64,000 nucleotides of DNA from Apoderus coryli (Eukaryota; Arthropoda; Insecta; Coleoptera; Attelabidae), in contig OU452201.1 in NCBI GenBank assembly GCA_911728435.2, positions 12,958,001 to 13,022,000 of the forward strand, written 5' to 3'. How positions within the stretch are numbered: the stretch's first letter is position 1; each line of letters starts with the position of its first letter. Positions 9,616-21,972 of this stretch are shown here, one piece after another. The position numbers and the translations under genes are program-made. The notes under the pieces are model-generated. The model did no database searches. It saw only the letters and a list, made by a program, of their open reading frames with translations, and had not been told where the DNA came from.

Positions 9616-12600
9616 GTTCGTATATTAAATTTTGTATTCCCAGTTTACAATATTTAGGATTATATTGATTGGCTTTTGACAATAATACAAATTCAAAATG
9701 TAAAATTATCATCTTTAAAGCCTGTATACCTATACTGTCAACTATATTAATTTTGCTAAATTTTCATGTATACCACGTTCACAAGTATTCTTTACCTTAA
9801 AAATATTACAGAAAAAGTCTCATAATGAATTGGACGAACTTTTGTTATTTTATCGGTACCTTTTATTCTCAGTTGTTTTCACTCACCTCACATAGGTATG
9901 AGCATAGATATATAAATTACAATAACACAACTCTTTAAATATATGAGGCAAATTTCACTTCACTGAATAAATTGACCTGCATGAGCTGCAAACATGAAAG
10001 AATATTTAACTTTTAGCACCAAAGACTGTTTTTGCAACTATTATTATGTAGAATGAAATTTTATACAAAATATAACGATATTTCTCTAAGAAATCTCGAG
10101 TTAGACTAAATGACTTGTTGGCTATACTTTTACTAACACACACTTTGTCAAACTACAATATCAAATTTCTAAAATAACTCTATCGTCAATAAATTTGTAC
10201 TATTTTGACGCTAATTTTGCATAAAAACGATTCTTGCTTCTACAGTTGATAATTTAGTTTAAAGTTATTACCTGATTTTTGAATTTTGTTGATGTATGTG
10301 ATACAAATCTGCATTGGCTCTCTAAGTGACACAAATACAGTAACAGTACAAAAAATTTCTTGAAAATACCATTAATAAAGCTTTTTCACGTAAAACCTAC
10401 AATATTAAATACAATAAATAAGTAACTCAATAATGCTTGTTGCAAATTATAGGTAATTAGTATAATTAAATACTTGTTTGAAGTTGAAGAACAAGTCTAA
10501 TTATCAGATCATGAAAGAACTAAAACAGTTTAAGTTCTTGCCATAGTGAGCTATCTTCTTTCTGTCCATTAAATAATATTTACTAACTCAAATCTCGATT
10601 ACCTAAACAATTTTAAAGAGGCAATACAAATTAGAATACCTTATAGTTATAAATAAAAATGTGATAATTTTATTATAGAGAAAATGTTGGTCTTGATACT
10701 TTTATAAGAAAATTTAAGCTCCAAAAATTTTGTATAGAAAAATGACTTCTAAAACATTCATTTTCTAAAAGCCTCTCTATTTCACATTTTCTCACGTTTA
10801 TCATTTACCTAAAGCCTAAAGAATGAGTGTCAATAGATCAAATCCTAAATAGATACCAGGGCAAAATAAAGACCTTAACGGATAATGCAGATAAATGCTA
10901 TTTCCGCTTTTTTGCGTTAAAATTACCACCTACTGACTTGTTCATGCTCATAGACGTAGACCTGAACAAAAAAAGATTTATGGGTTATTTTATTTTAAGT
11001 TTTTCCAATTTCGATTGATAATTTATTTTAAACGTTTGGAGTGCTGCAAAGATATAGGTAATGATTTAATATCAAATAAGCTAACTAAAACTACGTACTA
11101 TGGTACTAATGTCGCTGGGGTTCCGCATAAAAAAATATCATTTTTTAAAATACATCAACACATCACAGAACAGAATATTTCTAAAAATTTGGGTAGAATT
11201 TAAAAATATATTAATACATGCTTAAGTCTTATTTGATATAAGCAAGTAGACATCTATTTTCTGTAAAAATTAAATTAAGTTAAGATCTTCCGAGCTTTCT
11301 TATAGCTTCTAAATTATATTATGCTGATCATGGCGTTGTTAATTATTCAATTCTTAAAACCAGAAGATTATCACTATAGGACAAAAATAACTTAGGCTTC
11401 AGTCAACGTTTCGTCTATTAAAATAACATACATAAAATAATTTATTTTAGTGTTTCTGTGTTCTTAGACCGGAAGAAGGTTATGGTAAATAAATGAAACG
11501 TTGGCTATTATTTGCCTAAACTGACAATTTCCTGGTTTGAAGGACTTCTAAATTATAGTTTTTCCAATCTGTACCGTGAAGCTCTCTTCTTGATTGATAC
11601 TCATTACATTGTTTCAAAGTACCTTTATTCTACCTATTTGTTTCAATTTACACATATTTAATTGGAATGAAAGTCAATCATCCACGAAACAATCAAAAAT
11701 ATATTATTCATAGAGGATTGACTTTCATTCCCATTAAATAAATTTACGCCACTCCAGAATGGACTATACTTTTTTAAGATTTACAGATATAGATAAACAA
11801 AAAAAAAAACACTATTCCCTTATATCCCTTGTACGAATTATTTCAGCTACGTTAATGGTCCTTAAAATTCACACAATCTATAGACCGGAAAGTGGCAATT
11901 TTACCGTGTATACATAATATACAGGTAGATTCAATTTATGATACTTGAAGAACTCCATTCATGGAAAAAAGAAATAAAAACTAAAAGACCTGTGACTCTT
12001 AGCACTGTCTCTATGTGTATACCTTCTCAATAAAAATTTGTTATTCATCTTTTGATGTATCGGAGTCCTTTTTGGTTATATGAAAAAACAGGTGACAATC
12101 GCCGAAATCCGGTAAAACGTCGAAAAGTCACGTTTCGGTCGTAAACAGGTGTTTTTGAACACTTGTTTAGTGTCTTTATAATTTTTGAGTGTAGTTTTTA
12201 TTGCATTAGGTAAAATTATCACAAGTTTGGTACCTATAAATGAATTATTTAGCTATTCTGTGAATGTTAGATAATACAAAGAAATATTGGTTTTTTATTA
12301 ATTGCAACTGTTATATGCTGTTTTTTCCATGGGTTAGAAAATTTAACAATTAAATTAAAAATGAATGCAATTTTACGTTAAGGAAGTTTATACCTACAAG
12401 TTATATAGCGGTACTCACATAATTTATAAAAATAGGAACGTGTATGTTCTACTCAAATTTTATGTTGTTTGTTGTCCTCAACTATGAGAGTTCCTTCTTA
12501 TGGTTGGCCCCTCGAATTTGGTAACAAATTCTAAAACTGATTCATGCTATAGTAGTTAACATGATAATAATATCAAATTTGGTTTTGTGGCTAATTACAT

Positions 12601-15600
12601 AGAGCTACTTGATTTGCGAAATAAAACAATTGTCAAATAATGAAAACATTATAATATAGCCTTTTTTAATAATACAAGGTGGTAAAGTTAAAGCTCCATA
12701 TTTCTAGCAACATCGCTGGACTTAATTAAAAAAAACCGTTATTTACAAAAAAGCTTTAACACCGTGTGTTTTGGAAACAATACATTTCTGGACGTATGGT
12801 ATGGGAACTTTGAAAATACTGTAATGTATCCTTCAGATTCTTTATTATTTAATTATTAATATTATATTATAATATTAATATTATTTAATTTAAATAGATA
12901 ACAAATGTTAATACCTAAATCTATTTTAAATATACTACAAATACGTTTTCAAAAGAATGATTTTTTTAATATATCAAATGAAATTGAGTCTAAAATTCAT
13001 CTTATAAGTATTACCTAACCTAAAACATCTAAATTATTAATTTTCAGGTTATTAGATACCATGAAGATGACTTCAAGTATGGCAAATCAGAGACCTCCAG
13101 CTGGATTCGCTATTAGTGATATTTTAGAATTGAACAGTAATGCAGCTCCTCAACATTTGGAGCCACTCTCAGTGGAAAATCCTATGTACACTACCACCGA
13201 TCTTAGTTATATTCCGAGGCATTGGGCCCAAATGCAAGATCATGGTAAGTGCAGATATATGTAATATATTATTATACTTGTAATAATTTATTATATATCG
13301 TAAATATTTATCATTTGTTAAAATTTATTGACAATTTGAAAGTTGCATTTAAGTGCATGAATATTGTTAAAATCCCAATATTTCAAGTCGCACATACAAA
13401 AATTGTTTTAGCTTCTACAAAACATAAACAATAAACTTCAAATGATGAAAAATTGTTTAATTGAAATGGAATTTAAAGGAAAAAATTAATTGTCTATATA
13501 ATATTACTTTACTAACTCTTATACCACTAAACAGTTGAAGAAAAATTTTATATCTAATCATACCTAAGGAGCGATTTTATCCAATTCTAATATTTATGAT
13601 AAAATGCTTACACCTTATTATGGAATATTTTTGAGAGTTAAGCAGTTGATGAATTATTATTTACATTGTAGTTATTAACATTTTTCCTATAAAACAATTT
13701 TAACTTTTAACGTAGTTTTACCTTTCCTATCCAATATTCAGAATGTCATGTTGAACAAACATAAAACTTGTCTTTCAAAAATAAACAAGAAAAATGATTA
13801 ACAAACTATTATAATACAAAAATGATATTTTATCATGGAATATGTATTTATATTATAAGAAATTTATCATACATTTTTGGCGGAAGGCATTCTCGTGTTT
13901 GAGGGATGTTTGTATGACATGTACACGCAAGGAGATCCAAATTTTGTTTTTTGCTTCGTATAAATTGAAATATATGGTTTAAAAATAAAATATATATTAA
14001 TAGAATAAATTTTTGCAGTCACGAAAATATTTTATTGTAATATAATATACCGGAGCTACTATCATAAAATATTTATTTTATTATTTTTTGGTTTAAAACC
14101 TTTGGGCACCTAATTAGTATCTACACTCGACTATTAAGGATGAGTTTTTCCCACAATTACTTTGTTAAATAATTCTTATGGCCAAATAATATTTGAAGAA
14201 GAAGAAGAAGTGTATAGATAGGACACAAAATACATCTAACTCCGCACAAAATATTGCAACTATGCTCAAATAGGAGCATACTAGCCATATATGTTTCGGA
14301 TACAATGCCCCATCATCAGTATCACAAATTAATATTTTGAATAGATGTCCTGTAGATATAAGAAATTCTTGAGTTACAATACAATCAATTACATTTTTTC
14401 ACAATGATTTATTGTTATTTATTTCAACGAATAAAAATTAATTATATATTTTAATCCTTTTTTCGTTTAACCTTAAGTGTTTCTTGCTTGAATTCAAATA
14501 TGTTTTATTGAGTATAAAAAAATACAACTGAATATTATATAATAATAATAATAATAATAGTCTTTATTGATTGAGCAGTGTGTACAAACTTAAGATGATA
14601 CCTACATACAAGGAAAGATCTTCTGCACTCAGATTTAAAATATCACAATGAACTTGTTGTTGTATCTAAAAAGGCACTCATTTTAAATAAAGATGACATG
14701 GCATTTTCGTTCTTATGAGATATTTCAAATAGTTTTTTAAGAATGAATTTGTACGGTAAATAAACAAAACAAACTCAATGAGACTTGAATGTACTTAATA
14801 TATGCATTTGGTAATGTAAAATATTAACTATGTAGGATTTGTTATTATTTATGTCGAACAAAAGTTATGAAAAGTTCGGTGATAATATAACGAAGAGTGT
14901 TATTTGTGGCTATGGTCAAACAAAATAGTCATCCAATCAAACAATTACATAAACATACGACAGAAGCGAAGGCTTCTTCTAAACGAGGATTTTGAAGTGG
15001 ATATAATGACATTATCTCCCCAATATTTTATCACTCACGTTTTTGTACTGACATTGGAGATAAGAAACACAATAATTATTATAGTTAAAAATTTTGATAA
15101 AATTTTAAATTTTGATATGAACCAAAATTAAAAGTTTCATCAATTTAGTTTATCTTCTAGGTATTAATACGATATTCCTTCAACTGCTTTGCTGAAACAT
15201 AAATTAAACATTGCCATTTGTAATGTAATTTAAAAAGTTTAATAGCATTTTTTCGTATACAGTTGCACCTCCTCTATACAATTCTTATCACATGCAGCTG
15301 TCAATCTTGATTCTCGATGATATTCAACTTCACAATCCAGAGAGAGGCAGCTGGTCCCATTACCTGCTTCGACTTCATATTATTATGGGGCGTGAACTAT
15401 TTTCTTTATCAATACACTTTTTCTGTATACACCTATAGAAGCCAACCCTTGTTTTGTGGTTGGGAAACCAAAAAGCCTTAAAAGGAACCCCTCTTCTCTC
15501 TCATACCTATTGTATATACTATACCATACCTACCCTATATTAGGGGTGTCATAATGTATCTTTGAGCGTTAAATAATTACCGTTGCCTTGATTCGTAATT

Positions 15601-18600
15601 TAGTAGTACAGGAACGGACTGGGAGCATGTGATTTTAAAGGGTTTTATCCGTATGAACCGTTAAACTAAAACTTGTATCTGACTTAGTATATGAGCACGT
15701 AAGAAATGTGATGTAATTAATTAAAAAACAGTTTTACTTTGCCAAAACATTTTTCATGCTCTACCTTTCATTTTAATCTGCTCAGGGAAAATTAAAATTG
15801 GACTTAAAGAGAGGCCCACATAGTTGTGAAATTCTGCCGGGAATATTTAGTAGAATTTGTATGTGGCCAACTCATATCAAAATACTGCTAATATTCTCGT
15901 TCTTAATTCAGAATTCCACAGCAATTCATTTAAGTCAATATTTTAAAAATATTCACGGTTATGTTTACATAATTTTTTAATAGTTTTTTTATTGTTATGA
16001 ACCATTACTAGAACAGGTATTTGACTTACCAGAGAAATTATTATTATTATTTTTAAATATCAATGATTCTTATTTAAACAAATTATTATATGTCAATTTG
16101 AGTGTACTTTTCCTTTGTTTTAAAACAACTGTTTCTTACAAACTATTTTACTTATCTGCACGATAATTATTATCAAACTGCTGGTAATATTTGAAATCAC
16201 ATATCCACATACGGTTTGCGTTTTAACTTTGAGACTGATATATCAAAAATAGGAATCTCCTAAATGTTGTACTTTAGACCTCAACCCGGTTATCTTTATA
16301 GAATTGACCGTCAAAGAACTAACTTCATATGTTACTAGTAATACCTATTATATACTACTGCGGGAGTTTCTAATTTGTTTCTTGAGAAACATTATTTCTA
16401 ACAGACCTGGGCAGTACTTAAGTACAGCATTGTACTTAAGTACATGTACTTATAAGTACATTTTGTTTTGTGTACTTAAGTACCTGTACTTGTAATTATT
16501 TTGATGTACTTGAAATGTACTTAAAATGTACCTGAAGAATATCCGTATACGCTATATTCTATTACTGTTGTCGTGTTAAGAATACAAGTATGATTGATGC
16601 TTGTGCTAGTGAGGAACATGACCGTTTCTCCACTGCTGAGGATCCAGAATACGTTCCTCCTAAGAGGAAAAGACAGATAAAAGAATGTCGCAATGTTGCT
16701 TCTACAAGTTCTACAGCCAGTGACACTGGAGAGCAATTTTCAAATATGGCAATAATTTTAGATGGAAAGTTTTTTAAAATAACTCAAATAGACGACAATT
16801 AAACGATCAGTTTCTATAAGAACAAATTTTCTAAAACATTTAAAAAGGGGTCACACGAGTGCGTACAGTGACTATTTATTATATAACCAAAATAAAAAGC
16901 TAAAGAAAATGTCAAATATGAATATTCAACTGGAACAAGATGATAAAATAAAAAGATGCTAAGTGAGCATACAATTTCTCGTAGAAAAAAGTACTACCGG
17001 AGCAGGTGCAGTTTTACATAAAGACTTACTTGCAGTCTGCTGTCGACAAACACATATTTGAGTGCCATAGAATATACAATAGCTACATTGCAATATTTTG
17101 ACTTTTTCTCTCTAGCCTCTACAATTCTACACACTCTACGGACCTTATGTAGTAATGTACTTGTGATGTACTTAGAATTTATCTTTCATAAGTACTTATG
17201 TACTTAAAATAATAAGTACTTCTGAATCGGTACTCTAAGTACATTTAGAATGTACTTGTACTTGAATATTTTAAGTACAATTGTGCTGTACTTGGCCCAG
17301 GTCTGTTTCTAAATAGTTCATTAAGAAACATCAACTTTCAACAACAATATAGACATACGTAAATACATGTTGGATGAATGTGGCAAATTATCTCTAATTT
17401 ATTAAATATATTAATTGAATAATCTTTAATCCAACCCTGACAACACACTTTTATGTAACTTACATTAGGCAAGTTTTATTTTATATAGGGGTTGTAATTT
17501 CGCACGTATCGATGTCACCGTATTTAATTTTTACAATGTAGTTGTCGTGTCCCTCCTTTTTATTAAGCTTGTCTGTCTCTCTCACTTATTGTCACCCTGA
17601 CAATCAATTAGACCCCTACCCCCTTGTGTATAAAAAGCTGCAGAGATTGATCGCTGTGTGAATAATTTTAAATGAATGTTTGGTTGTGACTGTTTTCTAG
17701 AGATTTTGTTCAAATTTTGTGTTAAATAGGTAATATTGTTATATTAAGTACTCAGTCAAAAAATGGTCTTTAGGCTGCTAATAATATAATATACCTAATA
17801 TTGTCTTGATAGTACCTACCACCAAAGATACAACAACATTTTTTCCTGACAACAAACTTTTTTGTAATTTCAGTAGTTATCTATTTTCTGTAAGTTTATT
17901 ATTTAATTATGCTGGCACAAATAAATAATCTCTTTTATAAAAAAAGTGAAGTTGAGCCGCCATTTTGACCTAAAGATGCAATAGAAACAAATTAAGATAT
18001 ATAGTCAAAATTTTGCCGTATTCCTTGAGAGGGATGGCTATTTTTCCGTGGTCGACTCATTCTTGATATATGTGTATTATTTTACTTTTGTGGGTTTTTG
18101 AAATTAGGAATGTTGTTGAGTAATAATTTCAATTCTCAGTAGGTACTAGTAATATCTTGGTTCATTTCGTAATTGAGAATTCGACTTCCAAGATTTCAGT
18201 CAATTATAAAAAATGTTGTGGCCTTATATAAACGATCCGAGATATGCATAATAATATACACGTAGAAAAGGATCTGATAAATACTATTCAAACATTTCAG
18301 GTTTTATCATTGACACAAATAGGAGTAAAGCACATTTTTGTATCAAATATATGTTTATATTGACACAAATATAAGTTATTTTACACAAATAACAGGTTGT
18401 TTACATTTTGAGAAGAATGGGAAAATATATCAGTTTTACGTGTATAAAAATATATTTATCCATTAATAAATAATTTAGAATATATTCTTGAAATAGAAGT
18501 CTACCTCCACACAATAAATAAAAACATGTAATAATAATAAGATATACCTAGCTTTTCGTAAGAATTTTTTGATATCCACTGTTGATGGTGCTGCGAAACA

Positions 18601-21600
18601 TGTTTGGTAATTATCGACATATGTAATTTTATTGAAGATATCTATTAAAATTTATTGTGTGGAGGTAGACTTTTATTTCAAGAATATATAATTATTCTAC
18701 TCCACTTCGACATGGACTACTTCTTTAGAATGAATAATTTAGAATTTTAGTTTAGAAAAAAAAAACTAAATGTTAGTTTTTCTAAATCAAGCGCATTTTT
18801 GTCAACCCCTATAACCCTTGATATATTAACATATTATATGACCTGATATTTTGTTTGAAATGACCCCGTATCCCTTGTTTTTTTGGATTCTTTAATTTTT
18901 TTATTTAAAATAGTCCTTTCTCTGAGAAATAATTTGAGCCTAGTGAAAATGCGTCACACCTTGTTACGAGCTATAACCCTTGATATATTAACATATTTTG
19001 TTTGAAACGACCCCCGTATCCCCTGTTTTTTTGAATTCTTTATTTTTTTTTTGTAATAGTCCTATCTTTGAGACATAATCTGAGCCTGGTAAGAATGCTT
19101 CACGCCTTATAAATAAATAAATACGGGGAGTTATATAGCTAAACTATAGAAATTAAGATGAAAAACAACTATCAAATTGATAAAACGTTTTAATAAAGTT
19201 ATTTGCTAAACAGAAAATGTTTACAGTATTGGTATATCTACTTAATTCACGATATCAAGATTTTTAAGTGTATAACAACTAAAATTGGTAAATTGTCAAC
19301 AGTTTTAAGTGGCGTCTTTTAGTACAATAAAATAACCCTCTCTGGCATTCATAAGAAAATTTAGCACTTGTATTTTATTTAGTTTTTCGCATATCAACTT
19401 ACTCTTATCAGGCAATTTAATGAACATCGTGGTCTAAAATGAAGAATGTCATTATAGAGATGCTATTTTTTCCTGAAACAAAAATGCATCGGATTTATTT
19501 GTTTGTTATAGGTATCCAAATAAATCACCAACACCATTTATCAACGCATCGACAACCTCCTCAATTAAGTCCGGACAGTACGAGTCCTCCTATTTCGGAA
19601 CATTCTAGCGTAGAACCTGGTACAACTTTAGGTGAAGCTTCACTACCACCTTTGACTTTACCTCAATCCGCTATTCACGGTAATGGATCCATCAGCGAGA
19701 ATGAGGTTGATGATGATCCGGTAAGTTATGAACTAATTGAATTATAAAAAAAATAAGAAAAACATTTTTATAGCCTGTGTCTATTTGATATTTGTTCTTA
19801 ATTCAGGAGGATCTTAAGGATGACTCCCAACTTGACCACAACGAAAACCAAGGTCAAGGCCACAAAAAACGTAAGCGACGCGTATTGTTTTCAAAGCAAC
19901 AAACGTTTGAACTAGAGCGACGTTTCAGACAGCAGCGTTATCTTTCTGCACCTGAACGAGAACATTTAGCTAGCCTAATACGATTAACGCCGACACAAGT
20001 CAAGATATGGTTCCAAAATCACAGGTAAATTTCTAAATAATTGGTTTAAAGAGGGTTATAAATGAATTATTATTATTTTTATTGTTATTGTATCATAATA
20101 ATATATATTATGATTGCACTTCAGGAAGCTTTTCAAAGTACTCAACTCTCTAATCCATTTTTGTAGGTATATTTATTTTATTTACAACTCACGTTTTATT
20201 GAGCATGTTATATAAGAGTTTAGTATACGTAGTAATGTTATTATTTTATTCTGTCGAAAATATGCTGCTTTATGATGGAATATACAGTGTGTGGCAATGC
20301 CTATCTCAAAGTTTTCCACATGATTACATATACACTTTTTTAAAAGCTTTTAAGCACATATAGTGAAAAAGCACTATTATAGGTTCTCGTACTTTTAGAA
20401 TTTGACTGATCTTACACATTAATATTTTTGATTCTTTCAATTTTTAACTTTATCATGAATATAGGAATCTATTTATAGAATTGCAAATAATATAGTTTTC
20501 TACAAAAGAAAGAAACAAGAAGATATGAATTTTTTTATATTTAAAAATTAAACTATCAAACTAAATAACTTAATTATGTGTTCTTTATTGCGTCCAAAAA
20601 AGTGAGATTAATAATTTATTTTACAATACTAGGAACTAACAGAGATACTTTATTCTAATTTATTTATGACTCATTAACTTTTTGCATAGAATAAAATTAA
20701 AAGGAAAGTTTTATGACTTCGCCAGAACACAATTAAAAGAGATTTTAATTCTGAGTGTGCTAAGTTAGTGCAATTTTCGAATTAAAATAGGAGTTTTGGT
20801 GATGACTATAGGATATTGAAATTACCACCTAGATACTTATTTTAATTTCGACACTGATGTTAGCTTCTTCATAGGATAATTATTATTATAACTAAATTCA
20901 ACTCCTTGGATTATACAGCTTTATAATGTATTATATGATCTGTCTGCACTGTCATTGCTCGAAAAACAATCAATAGAAATTTTTTTTGGGTAGTGTTCTC
21001 ACTTCGTTTCAAAAATTACTAAATAATTTCTGATTACCATTATATATAACATTCAGTGAAGTAGCTTTTCAACCAGCAAATAAAGCTCACCTAGCAAAAT
21101 AATCAACTTAATTAAGAAGATTGAGCTGCTAGCTAGATGAAATATGAATCATACTATAAAGATAGTATTTATATCTGGTATAATATGGACACACTGTGTA
21201 TAGATAAAACCTATTAATCATGGAATAATATTTTTAAAGCCGATAAGTATTATAAAATATGATACCTACTCGTACAGGCACTTACTGGTTCTGTTGGTTG
21301 TGGGATTATTATTTCATAAACTGATAAATAAATTATTGTTTATACAGATACCTAAAGATTTTTTATCACTAACTGCATTTTCTTAATTAATCGATGGTGA
21401 AAGTTTAAATTTGTTTAGGTTAAAATATAAAACTATTTTATATAAGACATATATTATGGTAATTTGAGACTCCAAAGATCTCGGAGTCATGGGCTTCTCA
21501 CACAAATTGTAATACATCGAATACTGAGTCTACTATACTCATTTTTTCTATTAATATACGTCACTAATCTGTCATTATTTCCACACATTTCTCTCGATCA

Positions 21601-21972
21601 GCTAACCCAGTAGTGCTCTTAGCTCATATATTAACTAATACCTTATTATAATATATTCATTGTATGCTGCATACTCCTATTGTACGATCAAGGTATTTAC
21701 TCTTTCCTTTCCGTTTTTGTTTCAGGTATAAAACAAAAAGGGCGCAACATGAAAAAGGCATGCACGACCAACAGACAAATAATCCCTTACCGTCTCCCAG
21801 ACGTGTTGCTGTTCCTGTACTAGTCCGTGATGGTAAACCCTGCATGGGCAATCAATCTAAACCGGGAGATATCATTCAAATGCCAGGCACAAATCCCATG
21901 GGACCTATAATAGGTAACCATCCACATCCGTCTCACATGCTCTATGGACAACCACCTCGGCTATGGTGGTGA
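9419..21972 (+). CDS. vnd: Ventral nervous system defective (NK-2 class homeodomain protein), five coding exons
   Basis: Vnd/Nkx2.2 proteins are nuclear transcription factors that specify the ventral column of the insect neuroectoderm and repress the neighbouring column genes. The coding exons join(9419-9615, 13048-13244, 19512-19720, 19807-20024, 21726-21972) total 1,068 nt with no frame break: 355 residues plus stop. In order: a Trp/Pro-rich segment (about 35-66) conserved with fly Vnd, the TN motif [10 protein letters not shown] (85-94) for Groucho recruitment, a SPDSTSP block (151-157), an acidic stretch (about 194-207), the homeodomain (222-281, with Trp48, Asn51 and the NK-2 hallmark Tyr54), and the NK2-specific domain [13 protein letters not shown] (301-313). 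KTKRAQ after the recognition helix points to Vnd rather than scarecrow/Nkx2.1. At 355 residues it is about half the fly length. The start is not certain: the frame is open without an ATG upstream to 9350, so an upstream exon is possible. Confidence 0.93.
11408..11511. repeat. Degenerate GAAACGTTG hairpin element
   Basis: CAACGTTTCG on the plus strand (11408-11417) faces GAAACGTTGG (11500-11509) with GGAAGAAGG upstream of it (11472-11480). This looks like an eroded inverted pair of the hammerhead-like subtype seen at 7331 and 45120, with helix II no longer paired. Confidence 0.3.
11655..11780. mobile_element. Small fold-back with Penelope-type terminal modules
   Basis: GGAATGAAAGTCAAT (about 11663-11677) is inverted at about 11711-11725 as ATTGACTTTCATTCC, leaving a loop of about 35 bp with TCCACGAAACAA. 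CTCCAGAATGGACTATACTT follows (11752-11771), the variant here of the CTCC...ATGGAYTACTTC tail found next to the fold-backs at 1.2, 7.8, 18.7 and 57.6 kb. It probably derives from the same family, with the hammerhead part deleted. Confidence 0.45.
13048..13244 (+). CDS. vnd: vnd coding exon 2 (TN motif)
   Basis: Acceptor TTTTCAG at 13041-13047, donor GTAAGT at 13245. It completes Gly66 and encodes residues 67-131 plus the first base of Gly132. It contains [10 protein letters not shown], the TN/eh1-like motif that binds the co-repressor Groucho in NK-2 proteins. The ATG at 13061 lies inside the exon and could start a shorter isoform, but the frame is open through the acceptor and matches the exon 1 phase. 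Confidence 0.93.
14285..14322 (-). ncRNA. Hammerhead-like motif, weak helix II
   Basis: On the minus strand CTGATGA (14319-14313), an extra T, then GGGG...TCC and GAAACATAT. Only about three base pairs remain in helix II and the ACATGT is changed to ACATAT. The CTGATGA and GAAA core is intact but stem I is not evident. A degenerate copy. Confidence 0.4.
14539..14660 (-). mobile_element. 3' end of a minus-strand non-LTR element
   Basis: (ATA)n at about 14540-14559 followed by TAGTCTTTATTGATTG reads on the minus strand as CAATCAATAAAGACTA plus (TAT)n. This is the polyadenylation signal plus short-repeat tail pattern seen on the plus strand at 4357-4385. The upstream limit is unclear and no coding remains. 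Confidence 0.5.
15250..15560. promoter_or_regulatory. Candidate intronic enhancer of vnd
   Basis: A block within intron 2 that is less AT-rich and free of visible transposon signatures. It has two CAGCTG E-boxes 53 bp apart and a TTGGGAAACC sequence near 15460. Proneural bHLH proteins bind such E-boxes. This is a position and composition argument only. Confidence 0.25.
16402..17305. mobile_element. Non-autonomous hAT-type transposon
   Basis: The ends CAGACCTGGGC (16402-16412) and GCCCAGGTCTG (17295-17305) are exact inverted repeats. They are flanked by the direct repeat TTTCTAA (16395-16401 and 17306-17312); hAT elements make 8-bp duplications, so one base may have changed. The subterminal regions are dense in AAGTAC/GTACTT repeats on both sides, as in many insect hATs. 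An internal frame at 16590-16802 is not a recognisable transposase. Length 904 bp. Confidence 0.8.
16590..16802 (+). other. 70-codon open frame inside the hAT element
   Basis: ATG at 16590 to TAA at 16802. The peptide is Ser/Thr- and charge-rich with a basic PPKRKRQIK run. It may be a leftover piece of the parent element's coding region, but I recognise no domain and no RNase-H-like transposase motif. Probably not functional. Confidence 0.3.
18481..18725. mobile_element. Fold-back element with central hammerhead-like motif
   Basis: The 39-bp inverted ends, 18481-18519 and 18650-18688, differ at one position and contain GAAATAGAAGTCTACCTCCAC and its inverse. Between them lies the hammerhead-like motif at 18576-18607. 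Just outside the right arm is CTCCACTTCGACATGGACTA followed by CTTC (18699-18722), the shared tail motif of this family. No coding capacity. Confidence 0.65.
18576..18607 (+). ncRNA. Hammerhead-like motif, short helix II
   Basis: CCA (18576-18578), CTGTTGA (18579-18585, N7 is T, which the core allows), T, an 8-nt GGTGCTGC with little pairing, GAAA (18595-18598), CATGT, T17, TGG (18605-18607). CCA and TGG pair as stem I, and GUU is an allowed cleavage triplet. Helix II is too short for efficient folding. Confidence 0.45.
18808..19110. repeat. Two-copy tandem duplication, period about 162 bp
   Basis: CTATAACCCTTGATATATTA recurs at 18808 and about 18970, and the following sequence (through GTATCCC, a T-run, GAGCCT and GTGAAAATGCGTCAC/GGTAAGAATGCTTCAC) is repeated with about 15 percent divergence. 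Non-coding. Confidence 0.65.
19512..19720 (+). CDS. vnd: vnd coding exon 3
   Basis: Acceptor TTATAG at 19506-19511, donor GTAAGT at 19721. It completes Gly132 and encodes residues 133-201, ending at a codon boundary. The sequence is His/Gln/Pro-rich with [13 protein letters not shown], a block matching fly Vnd upstream of its homeodomain, and ends in the acidic ENEVDDDP. Confidence 0.92.
19807..20024 (+). CDS. vnd: vnd coding exon 4 (most of the homeodomain)
   Basis: Separated from exon 3 by an 86-bp intron (19721-19806). Acceptor TTCAG at 19802-19806, donor GTAAAT at 20025. It encodes residues 202-273 plus two bases of Arg274. It carries [20 protein letters not shown] through KIWFQNH, that is, helices 1 and 2 and most of recognition helix 3 with Trp48 and Asn51. 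The intron after this exon splits the codon for homeodomain residue 53. Confidence 0.96.
20025..21725 (+). other. vnd intron 4 (1.7 kb)
   Basis: AT-rich, starts GTAAAT and ends TTTCAG (21720-21725). I see no transposon ends, open frames of note or RNA genes in it. Confidence 0.75.
21726..21972 (+). CDS. vnd: vnd coding exon 5 (homeodomain end, NK2-specific domain, stop)
   Basis: The first base completes Arg274; then Tyr54 of the homeodomain and [30 protein letters not shown] is the NK2-specific domain (core 301-313). The tail is Gly/Pro/His/Met-rich and ends RLWW before TGA (21970-21972). The double tryptophan near the C-terminus also occurs in fly Vnd. Confidence 0.96.

Larger units (their letters stand above)
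9616..13047 (+). other. vnd intron 1 (3.4 kb)
   Basis: Starts GTTCGT and ends TTTTCAG. It contains a small fold-back near 11660-11725 and a degenerate pair of GAAACGTT sites (11408-11417 on minus, 11500-11509 on plus). Two frames of 62 and 63 codons at 10827-11203 have no coding support. Confidence 0.75.
13245..19511 (+). other. vnd intron 2 (6.3 kb)
   Basis: The largest intron. It holds a hammerhead-like motif (14289-14319), the 3' end of a minus-strand non-LTR element (14539 on), a hAT-type element (16402-17305), a fold-back (18481-18688) and a two-copy tandem duplication (18808-19110). A less repetitive, GC-richer block at about 15250-15560 has two CAGCTG E-boxes (15295-15300, 15348-15353) and is the best place for an intronic enhancer. 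A duplicated CTTGTT/ACAAGTT-type stretch is not obvious. Confidence 0.7.

Noticed and set aside
19512..21972. Scarecrow/Nkx2.1 or tinman as the identity of the homeobox gene
   Set aside because: The homeodomain has [20 protein letters not shown] and KTKRAQ. Nkx2.1 proteins have [16 protein letters not shown] with KMKRQ, and tinman-type homeodomains diverge more. The N-terminal Trp/Pro-rich block and SPDSTSP also match Vnd.
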